Assembly: GCA_964502525.1 (NCBI GenBank)
Contig: CAZCXH010000195.1
Location: forward strand, 1 to 8,421
Reading direction: 5' to 3'
From: DATLYB01 sp964502525
GTDB lineage: Bacteria > Bacteroidota > Bacteroidia > Chitinophagales > CAIOSU01
Length of the DNA stretch: 8,421 bases
The notes below the pieces were generated by a model, which saw nothing but the letters and a program-made list of their open reading frames with translations, had not been told where the DNA came from and did no database searches. The position numbers and the translations under genes are program-made. Shown here one piece after another: positions 1-6,412 of the stretch; positions within the stretch are counted from its first letter, which is position 1; each line of letters begins with the position of its first letter.

Positions 1-1207
1 AGCCGATTTGCTTTTTCATTTTTTCTGCGAAAGGATAAATTTCAGCGGGAATATCGCTTACGCGGAGTTGCTGCAGGTATTGAAATGATTTTGCTTCGGC
101 TTCACCGCCAAAGTTGATGAACAAAGCACGGGTGGTGTTGGCTGAAAGGTTGATGTTGTCGAACAGTTTCAGTTCATCCATCACATCATAAATGCGCTCA
201 ACACCAAATGAAATTCCCACGCCTGACACACCTGGCAAACCGAAAACTCCGGTGAGATTGTCATAGCGGCCGCCTGCTGCGATGGATCCGATTTTTACTG
301 AAGATTGATCTTTCACCTCGAAAATGCTGCCGGTGTAATAATCCAAACCCCGCCCAAGGTTTGTATCTAAAACATTTGAAGTATCAAAGTTCGGGTGATT
401 AAGTTTGACTATGTTGAGAATCTTTGTCAGGTCTTCTGCACCTTTTTTCATTTTTTCATTTTCTTCGGGTGGTATTTTTTTCAATATCCATTTTGCAATC
501 AGATCAACCTGCTCCTGATTAAATCCTCTTTGTCTATATTCTTCAATTACCCTATCACTTCCTATTTTATCAAGTTTGTCAAGGACGGTTACGAACTCGG
601 AAAATCTGTTCGCAACTTTTAAATACTCTGCTGCACCTTCCAATATCTTCCGATGATTGACTTTAATGCCGAATTCGTTCAATCCGAGTTTTGAAAAAAC
701 CTCTGTCGTGATCAGCAGCAATTCCGCTTCACATATCAACGAATCACTTCCGATCACATCCGCATCGCACTGGTAAAACTCGCGGTAACGTCCTTTCTGC
801 GGGCGATCGGCCCGCCACACGGGTTGAATCTGGTAGCGCTTGAACGGGAAAGTGATTTCATGCTGATGCTGCACCACATAACGGGCGAAAGGAATGGTGA
901 GGTCGTAGCGCAAGCCCTTCTCAGCTATTAGACGTGAGATTTTAGGTGACTGACGCTCTGATAGTTGCTCCTGCGGAACATCCTTTAAGAAATCTCCGCT
1001 ATTTAAAATTCTGAAAAGCAGTTTGTCGCCTTCCTCTCCATATTTTCCTTCGAGGGTAGAAAGATTTTCCATCACCGGAGTTTCAAGGGGCTGGAAACCA
1101 TACTTCTCAAATACACTTTTTATTATACCGAAAATGCAATTGCGTTTCCTTAACTCGGCAGGACCAAAATCACGAGTGCCTTTGGGCAATGATGGAATTA
1201 CTTTCAT
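1..1207 (-). CDS. hisS: Histidine--tRNA ligase, 3' end cut by the window edge
   Basis: Class II aminoacyl-tRNA synthetase that charges tRNA-His with histidine in the cytoplasm. The reverse strand reads open for 402 codons from an ATG at 1207 and leaves the window still open. The first residues (MKVIPSLPKGTRDF) match the family's N-terminus. Motif 2 (WRADRPQKGRYREFYQ) lies at about residues 131-146, the histidine-specific HisA motif (LGRGLDYYTG) at about 283-292, and motif 3 (GVGISFGVERI) at about 330-340. The visible part ends inside the C-terminal anticodon-binding domain (RVSDIPAEIYPFAEKMKKQ), so roughly 50 residues are missing compared with the usual 450 or so. The ATG at 1207 is chosen because an in-frame TAA lies 24 bases upstream and the usual N-terminus follows at once. 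No Shine-Dalgarno is visible. The stretch coding for the domain between motif 2 and HisA is clearly AT-richer than the rest. It may share a transcript with the phosphatase gene upstream. Confidence 0.97.
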   Translation of the reverse strand, partial: MKVIPSLPKGTRDFGPAELRKRNCIFGIIKSVFEKYGFQPLETPVMENLSTLEGKYGEEGDKLLFRILNSGDFLKDVPQEQLSERQSPKISRLIAEKGLRYDLTIPFARYVVQHQHEITFPFKRYQIQPVWRADRPQKGRYREFYQCDADVIGSDSLICEAELLLITTEVFSKLGLNEFGIKVNHRKILEGAAEYLKVANRFSEFVTVLDKLDKIGSDRVIEEYRQRGFNQEQVDLIAKWILKKIPPEENEKMKKGAEDLTKILNIVKLNHPNFDTSNVLDTNLGRGLDYYTGSIFEVKDQSSVKIGSIAAGGRYDNLTGVFGLPGVSGVGISFGVERIYDVMDELKLFDNINLSANTTRALFINFGGEAEAKSFQYLQQLRVSDIPAEIYPFAEKMKKQIG

Positions 1208-1390
1208 GGATAATATGCCGATTATCAATTAGCCGATGTGCTGATTGTTTTTGAAGTTGAAATTATTCGATTTAACATTCGCTGAATGATTTTGAGTTTT
1301 TTATTCGGTGTTTTCTAATTGGCTTATCGGCCCATCAACCAATCAGCACAACATCCCCCTGCCACCGCGCAAATCAAGCGCGCTCCCCCT
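1208..1390. other. AT-rich intergenic spacer between phosphatase and hisS
   Basis: The 183 bases between the two minus-strand genes have no convincing open frame. They contain the inverted repeat listed separately and runs of A and T. I see no clear TAnnTTTG promoter for hisS here; the closest match on the minus strand, TAATTTCA, is poor. hisS may therefore be read through from the phosphatase promoter, or use a promoter I cannot recognise. Confidence 0.5.
1237..1350. repeat. 11-bp perfect inverted repeat with nearby short repeats
   Basis: TGTGCTGATTG at 1237-1247 is the exact reverse complement of CAATCAGCACA at 1340-1350, with 92 bases between. GCCGAT occurs twice (1218-1223 and 1232-1237) and its complement ATCGGC at 1326-1331. 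From memory, spacers of environmental Bacteroidota often contain runs built from similar units (GCTGATGTGCTGATT-like), so this may be a decayed copy of such an intergenic repeat. The arms are far apart, which makes a local RNA hairpin less likely. Its function is unknown. Confidence 0.45.
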
Positions 1391-1885
1391 TCACCTGCGC
1401 GCCTTGCCGCCCTCAACGGGGACATTCAGCACATTGAAATATTTTTTCACAATCGCTTCACACGCATCATCGAGCATTTTGAACACTTCGTCAAATCCGT
1501 TGTCATTCCAGTAAGGGTCGGGAACCTGCTTATTTGAACCGGGAGAGGATTCGTTCAAAATCATTTCGACTTTTTGCTTTTCCTCATCCGACAAGGCAAG
1601 CATCAGCACATCCCGATAATTACCGGCATCCATAGCATATATCCGGTCGAATTTTTCAAAATCATAAGGCGAAAACTGCCGCGCCCTTTGATAGGTGATG
1701 TCCACTCCGTATTTTTTTGCGATCGCTATCGCGCGTTCGTCAGGTTGCTCGCCTGAATGCCACGAACTGGTGCCTGCGCTGTCAACGGTCCACGGCAATC
1801 CGCGTTTTTCAATTTTCGATTTCAGGATCCCTTCCGCGATTGGCGAGCGGCAGATATTTCCCAGACAAACCATCAGGATTTTCAT
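1391..1885 (-). CDS. Low-molecular-weight protein tyrosine phosphatase
   Basis: Cytoplasmic phosphatase of 164 residues that removes phosphate from phosphotyrosine through a cysteinyl-phosphate intermediate, the YfkJ/Wzb fold. The P-loop near the N-terminus (residues 6-14, VCLGNICRS) contains the nucleophile Cys7 and the phosphate-binding Arg13 in the C-x5-R-S pattern. The general-acid aspartate sits in VPDPYW (Asp123), and the length is typical. The ATG at 1885 is preferred over an in-frame codon at 1900, since the P-loop normally follows directly after MKILMVC. The stop is TGA. The gene is divergent from the M48 protease and lies upstream of hisS on the same strand. In some bacteria such enzymes pair with a tyrosine kinase that controls capsule export, but no kinase or capsule gene is visible here, so the substrate is unknown. 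I give no gene symbol for that reason. Confidence 0.93.
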   Translation of the reverse strand: MKILMVCLGNICRSPIAEGILKSKIEKRGLPWTVDSAGTSSWHSGEQPDERAIAIAKKYGVDITYQRARQFSPYDFEKFDRIYAMDAGNYRDVLMLALSDEEKQKVEMILNESSPGSNKQVPDPYWNDNGFDEVFKMLDDACEAIVKKYFNVLNVPVEGGKARR

Positions 1886-1889
1886 GGGG

Positions 1890-1897
1890 CGAAGATA
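1890..1897 (-). promoter_or_regulatory. Possible -7 box of the phosphatase gene
   Basis: The minus strand reads TATCTTCG, one mismatch from the Bacteroidota -7 consensus TAnnTTTG. It ends four bases before the start codon at 1885, so transcription would begin at or next to the ATG and the mRNA would be nearly leaderless. No good -33 TTTG is seen at the expected distance, so this is a weak call. Confidence 0.3.
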
Positions 1898-1951
1898 CAC
1901 TGGGATTTGCTGGATTGGTGGGATTATGGAATTAATAAAAACGGGAGGATG

Positions 1952-1980
1952 TTTGATTTCAGAATTTGATCCTGTAATTG
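1952..1980 (+). promoter_or_regulatory. Possible promoter of the M48 protease gene
   Basis: TTTG at 1952-1955 is followed after 19 bases by TAATTG at 1975-1980. The first matches the Bacteroidota -33 box and the spacing is right, but the second is only a partial -7 box. Transcription would begin about 15 bases before the ATG at 2003. The region just before the start is A/T-rich (TTTTTAAAAAATAG) with no Shine-Dalgarno, as is usual in this phylum. Confidence 0.25.
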
Positions 1981-2002
1981 TATTTTTAAAAAATAGTTAG
2001 CC

Positions 2003-2800
2003 ATGAAGAGAAAGCTGATAACCGCTGTCATCCTCGCTGCGATAATAGCGGCATGCAGCACCGTGCCGCTCACCGGAAGAAAGCAATTCAAGCTGCTGCC
2101 GGAGTCGCAGTTGGTGCAAATGAGCCTGGCGGAATACAAATCTTTTCTAACCGAAAGCAAAGTGGTTAACAACACTGATCAGGCGGCTATGGTAAAGCGC
2201 GTAGGAGAGAAACTTGCTGCAAGCGCTACGGAATATCTCAGGAAAGCCGGTTATGCCGACCGGGTAGCAGGCTACAAATGGGAATTCAATCTTGTGGAGG
2301 ATAAGATGGTGAATGCATGGTGCATGCCGGGAGGGAAAGTGGTGGTTTATACGGGCATCTTGCCAGTCACGAAAACCGAGCCGGGATTGGCAACCGTCAT
2401 GGGACATGAAATTTCTCATGCCATTGCCCATCACGGCAACGAGCGCATGAGCCAGCAGTTGGCTGTTGCCATGGGCGGTGTGGCGCTGGATGCGGCACTG
2501 ATGAATCAACCGCAGGAAACAAGGAACTTGTTTCTTGGCGCTTATGGCGTTGGTTCAGCGCTTGGAGTTATTTTGCCTTACTCCAGAAAACACGAGTCGG
2601 AAGCCGATAAAATGGGATTAGTATTCATGGCTATGGCGGGTTACGACCCGCGTGAATCTGTGAGCTTCTGGAAACGAATGGCAGCGCAGGGCGGGCAGAA
2701 ACCGCCTCAGTTCATGAGCACGCATCCAAGTGATGAAAAGCGTATCGCTGATTTGCAGAAATATCTGCCGGAAGCTTTGAAGCTGTATAAGCCGGGATAA
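2003..2800 (+). CDS. M48 family zinc metalloprotease, lipoprotein
   Basis: Predicted membrane-anchored metalloprotease of 265 residues, related to the E. coli LoiP/BepA group that deals with outer-membrane proteins under stress. The N-terminus is a lipoprotein signal (MKRKLITAVILAAIIAAC), with lipidation expected on Cys18. The zinc site HEISH is at residues 135-139, preceded by the family's typical TVMG. The third zinc ligand lies in ESEAD at 198-202, followed by LVFMAMAGYDP. The C-terminal STHPSDEKRI at about 239-248 is a further family signature. All catalytic residues are present and the length is that of a single M48 domain without the TPR tail of BepA. The gene stands alone on the plus strand, divergent from the phosphatase. 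The following gene is convergent. A periplasm-facing quality-control role is inferred from the family, not shown here. Confidence 0.93.
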   Translation: MKRKLITAVILAAIIAACSTVPLTGRKQFKLLPESQLVQMSLAEYKSFLTESKVVNNTDQAAMVKRVGEKLAASATEYLRKAGYADRVAGYKWEFNLVEDKMVNAWCMPGGKVVVYTGILPVTKTEPGLATVMGHEISHAIAHHGNERMSQQLAVAMGGVALDAALMNQPQETRNLFLGAYGVGSALGVILPYSRKHESEADKMGLVFMAMAGYDPRESVSFWKRMAAQGGQKPPQFMSTHPSDEKRIADLQKYLPEALKLYKPG

Positions 2801-2845
2801 GCTGACACGGGTTCCGGATATGTTATGTTATGCCCGTGGATCAGC
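2801..2845 (+). terminator. Stem-loop directly after the M48 gene
   Basis: GCTGACACGGG (2801-2811) pairs with CCCGTG (2833-2838) and TCAGC (2841-2845), giving 11 base pairs interrupted by a two-base GA bulge around a 21-base loop. It starts on the base after the TAA stop. No U-run follows directly, so it is not a classic intrinsic terminator. It may protect the 3' end or help termination between the two convergent genes. Confidence 0.4.
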
Positions 2846-2950
2846 CGCAAGATTCATCCAAAATGACCAATATCACATTTTTTACTGCTATGCACCCTGC
2901 TTTCCATCATCTATTCAATTGAATTTTTTTCATTTTTTGTTTAGTGTTAT
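2846..2950. other. Convergent intergenic region with AT palindrome
   Basis: This short spacer lies between the ends of the M48 and DUF4270-like genes. It contains a loopless 12-bp palindrome, ATTCAATTGAAT (2913-2924), followed by two T-runs on the plus strand. The palindrome could open a weak A/T hairpin followed by U residues, which would suit termination of the plus-strand transcript, but the absence of a GC stem makes this doubtful. Nothing else is recognisable. Confidence 0.3.
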
Positions 2951-4237
2951 TCATTTCCTACTCAGCGATCGAGCATACGTCAGATTCAGCTTCAGCGCAT
3001 GCTTCGAATGGCTGCCGCCACCAGCCGCGAAGCGGTTGGCAACATGCCATCTGTTTCCTGTCGAGATAATAATGGCATTTTCCCTGCTGTCACGCACTGT
3101 TTCCTGGTAATACCTCGCAAGGTTCAGCGTATAGCGTGTTCCCGATGCATCGGTTTCGGCATCGGCCTCATCAATCAGCGCTCCGATGCCGCCATCATCA
3201 TTTGCTTCAAATGCGGACAGCTTTAACGGAGGATCGAAAACAGAGCTTTTATGTTCGTTGTTTTCCGTCAGCACGAGTTCCGCCTTGTTGATGAATACCA
3301 TGCCGATGGCGTTGATGTATGGAACAACGATCTTCGTGTTCAATCCCGCCAACCCCTGGATGAAAATGAGGCTGTCGCCAGTTGCGGTATTAGGATTATT
3401 AACGAAAGGCGCAGCAGTTGAGTTGGAATAATCATGAACGTAGCGGTTAACGAATTCAATGCGGTTTGCCGGAAAATCCATTGATTTTGAAGTATCTCCC
3501 GCATCATGATAATACACGGTAAGTTTTGATACGGTATCTCCTTTATATGGGTAGGGGTCAAAAAGAACAATTGCTTTTCCGCCACTGGATTTACCCGGAT
3601 AGATATAAAGCCCTTTGAAGAAATTGCTGAAGTCTTCATTGGTATGATAAACCGATGTGCCCGCAGCGTCAATGAACTTTTGTCCAAAACTGTCATCCAG
3701 CCGGATCCGCAGCAGGGGCGGGTATTTTTCGCCTTTAACGACAACGCTGTCAAACAGGTCAGGGATGAAACCGGTTATCTCTCCCACAGCCACCGGGTTG
3801 GAAGCAAATGATTGATCAGAGAAATAATCCACCGAATCTATGATGCCTTCAGTCATCTCGTGAACCTGCACGGCCTGAGGATAACGCCAGTCTCCGTAGG
3901 TGGTGGCATAGCGGAGATACAGCACGATGGAATCCAGTTCCACAGGGCCATCGTCAAACGTCACGCTATCGTCCGGGAGAATGAAAGGCGTATAGAAGCT
4001 GGCTTCTGTTATTCCGAAAACGGGATCTGCCATGTAGCCGAGGTTGCAAAACGTCACCAGTTCCATGCCTATAGAATCCTCTCGCACCGTGTGCGCTCTC
4101 ACCGTCATGGTGTCGGTGGATTTCAAGCCGAGGCGGTCATCGGGGATAAGTGCCGTATCCTGCAGGGCAGGCTTTTTACAGGCGGTGAAAATCGTGGCGC
4201 ACAATATGAAAATACCCAGCGCTCGCATTAAAAACAT
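2951..4237 (-). CDS. DUF4270-like surface lipoprotein
   Basis: Protein of 428 residues that I assign to the DUF4270 family of Bacteroidota, whose function is unknown. The N-terminus (MFLMRALGIFILCATIFTAC) is a lipoprotein signal with lipidation expected at Cys20, followed by two lysines. The typical early pattern is visible: IPDDRLGLKSTDTMTVRAHT, then LGYMADPVFGITEASFYTPF, then a long beta-rich body with repeated hydrophobic strands such as ELDSIVLYLRYA and KAELVLTEN. There is no enzyme motif. A second start at 4228 (MRALGIF) would give a shorter but equally good signal peptide. The gene begins 17 bases after the starch-synthase-like gene on the same strand and is almost certainly cotranscribed with it. 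I recall the same neighbours in other genomes of the phylum. An anchored beta-rich role outside the cell membrane is inference. Confidence 0.8.
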   Translation of the reverse strand: MFLMRALGIFILCATIFTACKKPALQDTALIPDDRLGLKSTDTMTVRAHTVREDSIGMELVTFCNLGYMADPVFGITEASFYTPFILPDDSVTFDDGPVELDSIVLYLRYATTYGDWRYPQAVQVHEMTEGIIDSVDYFSDQSFASNPVAVGEITGFIPDLFDSVVVKGEKYPPLLRIRLDDSFGQKFIDAAGTSVYHTNEDFSNFFKGLYIYPGKSSGGKAIVLFDPYPYKGDTVSKLTVYYHDAGDTSKSMDFPANRIEFVNRYVHDYSNSTAAPFVNNPNTATGDSLIFIQGLAGLNTKIVVPYINAIGMVFINKAELVLTENNEHKSSVFDPPLKLSAFEANDDGGIGALIDEADAETDASGTRYTLNLARYYQETVRDSRENAIIISTGNRWHVANRFAAGGGSHSKHALKLNLTYARSLSRK

Positions 4238-4254
4238 CCTGTAATATTCGCCCT

Positions 4255-5064
4255 TTATTTGCTTTTCAGGAGGGTTTGGTAAAATTCCTGGTAGGCTTGC
4301 TTGTATGATTCCTCCGGCTGGTAATCAAGCACCGGCTTGCCGTTTTTGCTGATTAGGGCGTTAACCTCTTTTTCTATTTTCTTGCTGCCGATGATAACGG
4401 CATCCGAATATGCCGTTCCACCGAGGTTCAGTCCTGTATTATTTGCTTTGTCATAATACTTTACATCCACCTTCTTCTCTGAGGGCAAAATCTTCTTAGC
4501 GAACTCTTTTGAGAGCGATTCCTTGAAGTCATTTTCATAAACGGAATAGATCACCTTCGTCTGGCGGAGCACCGGATCATCCTTGTAAAGCGTTTTAAGA
4601 TAATATGGAATAAGACTTGTCATCCAGCCGTGGCAGTGGATGATGTGAGGAGGCCATCCGAATTTCCTCACCGTTTCAACCACACCGCGGCAGAAGAAGA
4701 TCATGCGTTCTTCATTGTCGGTGAAAAACTTGTTTTTCTTATCGCGGAATACGGCTTTTCTCTCAAACAATTCTTCATTATCCAGAAAGTAAACCTGAAG
4801 GCGGATCCCCGGAAGCGATGCGACCTTGATTATAAGCGGATAATCTTCATCACCTACCGCAATGTTAATTCCCGAAAGCCTCACCACTTCATGGAGCCTG
4901 TTTCTCCTTTCGTTGATATTGCCGAAGCGCGGCATCAGCACCCTCACGTCCATCTTGTTTTCGAAAATATGCTGCGGAAGACCTGAAGTAACGTCTGCGA
5001 CACCTGACTCCGTGAGGTAAGGTTTCATCTCCTGGGTAACAATCAAAATGCGCTTTTTTTCCAT
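4255..5064 (-). CDS. Glycogen/starch synthase N-domain (GT5-like) protein, probably non-catalytic
   Basis: Protein of 269 residues matching only the N-terminal Rossmann half of GT5 glycogen/starch synthases. Family marks in order are RILIVTQEMKPYL (residues 5-17), GVADVTSGLP (21-30), RVLMPRFG (41-48), PPHIIHCHGWMTSLIPYYLK (138-157, matching the HAHDWH region of GlgA), VIYSVYENDF (171-180) and YSDAVIIGSKKIEKEV (219-234). A true GlgA is about 480 residues. The second nucleotide-binding domain is missing, and the ADP-glucose motif KTGG is replaced by TESG (18-21), so the key lysine is lost. Such short proteins are commonly labelled glycogen synthase in this phylum, but the sequence argues against polymer synthesis. 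The ATG at 5064 is chosen because the first beta strand follows at once. It is divergent from panC and probably cotranscribed with the lipoprotein gene. A binding or regulatory role is a guess. Confidence 0.85.
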   Translation of the reverse strand: MEKKRILIVTQEMKPYLTESGVADVTSGLPQHIFENKMDVRVLMPRFGNINERRNRLHEVVRLSGINIAVGDEDYPLIIKVASLPGIRLQVYFLDNEELFERKAVFRDKKNKFFTDNEERMIFFCRGVVETVRKFGWPPHIIHCHGWMTSLIPYYLKTLYKDDPVLRQTKVIYSVYENDFKESLSKEFAKKILPSEKKVDVKYYDKANNTGLNLGGTAYSDAVIIGSKKIEKEVNALISKNGKPVLDYQPEESYKQAYQEFYQTLLKSK

Positions 5065-5073
5065 CGTACTGTC

Positions 5074-5104
5074 TTTAAGATTTCTGAATTAGCCTGTATT
5101 TTTG
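5074..5104 (+). promoter_or_regulatory. Bacteroidota-type promoter driving the panC operon
   Basis: The -7 box TATTTTTG (5097-5104) matches TAnnTTTG exactly. TTTA at 5074-5077 stands 19 bases before it, in the place of the -33 TTTG box. Transcription should start near 5111, giving a leader of about 80 bases before panC. It overlaps the 5' leader of the divergent gene and abuts the opposing promoter. Confidence 0.55.
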
Positions 5105-5111
5105 CGGACGG

Positions 5112-5142
5112 CAAAGATAGCAATAAGCGCTGATTTTTTAAA
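5112..5142 (-). promoter_or_regulatory. Bacteroidota-type promoter driving the GT5-like and DUF4270 genes
   Basis: On the minus strand TATCTTTG (5119-5112) matches TAnnTTTG exactly, and TTTA (5142-5139) stands 19 bases upstream in the -33 position. Transcription should start near 5105, about 40 bases before the ATG at 5064. The layout mirrors the plus-strand promoter base for base in spacing. Confidence 0.6.
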
Positions 5143-5192
5143 GCAGCTTCCCAATATAAATCACTGCCCGCCAAGGCAAAAACCCTTGCAAC

Positions 5193-6041
5193 ATGCTGAT
5201 TTTCAAGAGGACGGACGACATAGGGGAATATCTGTCCAACCTGCGGACTGAAGGGAAGAGAATCGGTTTTGCCCCGACTATGGGCGCACTGCATGAGGGA
5301 CATCTTTCTCTTTTCAAAAGGACACTTGCCGAAAATGATGTATGCGTGACCAGCATTTTCGTTAACCCCACGCAGTTTAACGACAAGAAAGACCTCGATC
5401 GCTATCCCCGCACGATTGAAAGCGACATGGAGAAACTGATCATGGCCGGCTGTCATGTATTGTTTCATCCCGGCACCGATGAAATCTATCCTGATGGAAT
5501 GGAAGCGAAGGTTAAAGTGGATTTCGGCTTTTTGCTTCAAACGATGGAGGCTGTTTTCCGCAAAGGGCATTTTGAAGGCGTTGCACAGGTGGTGAAACGG
5601 CTGCTCGACATTGTTCAGCCCGATACATTATACATGGGCCAAAAGGATTACCAGCAGTTCCTTGTCGTGAAGAAGATGATTGAGACGCTGCAACTCAGGG
5701 TGACATTGATAATGTGTCCCACCGTGCGGGAACCTGACGGGCTGGCGATGAGCTCGAGAAATGTTTTGCTGAACAGCGAAGAGCGAAAAGCAGTTGCGGA
5801 AATACCGAAAGCGCTTTTCAGGGCTAAGGAAAAGATTCGCAAAACCCCGTTTGGCGCTTTGCAAAAGCAAAGCATGGATGCGCTGAACGGCAATCCTCTG
5901 CTGGAAACAGAATATTTTGAAATTGTGGATGCGGAAACGTTAGAACCGCTGGGAGAAAATAAGGCAAACAAAAGAATCGCCATCTGCACCGCTGTGAAAG
6001 TTGGCGATGTGCGCCTGATTGATAACACGCTGATTGACTAA
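5193..6041 (+). CDS. panC: Pantothenate synthetase
   Basis: Cytoplasmic enzyme that joins pantoate and beta-alanine using ATP (via pantoyl adenylate) to make pantothenate, the precursor of coenzyme A. It has 282 residues, the usual length. The nucleotidyltransferase fold is shown by PTMGALHEGH at 28-37 (the HIGH-type motif, His34 and His37), FVNPTQF at 56-62, the pantoate/ATP-site region FEGVAQVVKRLL at 127-138, GQKDYQQ at 149-155, and REPDGLAMSSRN at 179-190 (the KMSKS-like loop). All signature residues are intact. The ATG at 5193 puts PTMG at the usual distance from the N-terminus. It is the first gene of a plus-strand unit, with panD starting 13 bases after its TAA. panB is not in the window. 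Confidence 0.98.
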   Translation: MLIFKRTDDIGEYLSNLRTEGKRIGFAPTMGALHEGHLSLFKRTLAENDVCVTSIFVNPTQFNDKKDLDRYPRTIESDMEKLIMAGCHVLFHPGTDEIYPDGMEAKVKVDFGFLLQTMEAVFRKGHFEGVAQVVKRLLDIVQPDTLYMGQKDYQQFLVVKKMIETLQLRVTLIMCPTVREPDGLAMSSRNVLLNSEERKAVAEIPKALFRAKEKIRKTPFGALQKQSMDALNGNPLLETEYFEIVDAETLEPLGENKANKRIAICTAVKVGDVRLIDNTLID

Positions 6042-6046
6042 TTTTG
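6019..6046 (+). promoter_or_regulatory. Possible internal promoter for panD within the panC stop
   Basis: TAATTTTG (6039-6046) is a perfect TAnnTTTG match, and its first three bases are the panC stop codon. TTG at 6019-6021 lies 17 bases upstream, at the short end of accepted -33 spacing. A start about seven bases downstream would fall just before the panD ATG at 6055, giving an almost leaderless message. Confidence 0.35.
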
Positions 6047-6054
6047 CCCGGCTT

Positions 6055-6399
6055 ATGAGGATTGAAGTCGTTAAATCGAAGATTCACAGGGTGCGCGTCA
6101 CGCAAGCCGACCTTGACTACATCGGGAGCATCACCATTGATGAAAATCTGATGAAAGCCGCTAATATTATTGAGAATGAGAAGGTGCAGGTGGTTAACCT
6201 GAACAACGGAGAGCGCCTTGAAACGTATGTCATCAAAGGCAAAAAGGGCAGCGGCATCATTTGCCTCAACGGCCCGGCAGCAAGAAAAGCATTGGTGGGC
6301 GACCTTGTTATTGTCATTTCATATGCTTCCATGGAATTTGAAGAAGCGAAGAAGCATAAGCCGGTGACCATCTTCCCGAAAGACAACCGGCTAACCTGA
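6055..6399 (+). CDS. panD: Aspartate 1-decarboxylase (pyruvoyl-dependent)
   Basis: Makes beta-alanine from L-aspartate, the second substrate of PanC. It is produced as a proenzyme that cleaves itself between Gly24 and Ser25, turning the serine into the pyruvoyl cofactor. It has 114 residues. Visible landmarks are Lys9 and His11 in KSKIHR, the cleavage site YIGSIT (Gly24-Ser25), Arg54, Thr57 and Tyr58 in ERLETY, and Asn72 in LNGPAARK. All sit at the numbers known from the E. coli enzyme, which also fixes the start at the ATG at 6055. An in-frame TTG at 6034 overlaps panC and would shift the cleavage site by seven. The stop is TGA at 6397-6399. Lying directly behind panC, it balances the supply of beta-alanine and its use in one transcript. 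Confidence 0.97.
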   Translation: MRIEVVKSKIHRVRVTQADLDYIGSITIDENLMKAANIIENEKVQVVNLNNGERLETYVIKGKKGSGIICLNGPAARKALVGDLVIVISYASMEFEEAKKHKPVTIFPKDNRLT

Positions 6400-6412
6400 G
6401 GATCACCTGTTG
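6398..6412 (+). promoter_or_regulatory. Shine-Dalgarno-like GAGG before a TTG start
   Basis: GAGG (6398-6401) overlaps the panD TGA stop and lies eight bases before the TTG at 6410. It is the only clear ribosome-binding-like site in the window and supports the TTG as start. Translation may be coupled to the end of panD. Confidence 0.45.

Noticed and set aside
1378..1402. GCGCGC...GCGCGC stem around the phosphatase stop codon as a terminator
   Set aside because: The stem is only six base pairs of self-complementary sequence with a 13-base loop and no T-run on the minus strand; it may be chance in a GC-rich codon run.
3340..3753. Second minus-strand frame inside the DUF4270-like gene
   Set aside because: It is a frame shadow of the lipoprotein gene without domain features; the lipoprotein frame is continuous and carries the family patterns.
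5043..5570. 175-codon minus-strand frame over the panC start
   Set aside because: It lies opposite the conserved HIGH-type region of panC and covers the promoter region; it has no recognisable domain.
6034..6054. Upstream TTG start for panD
   Set aside because: It would overlap panC and move the self-cleavage Gly-Ser from the usual 24-25; the ATG at 6055 fits the family numbering exactly.
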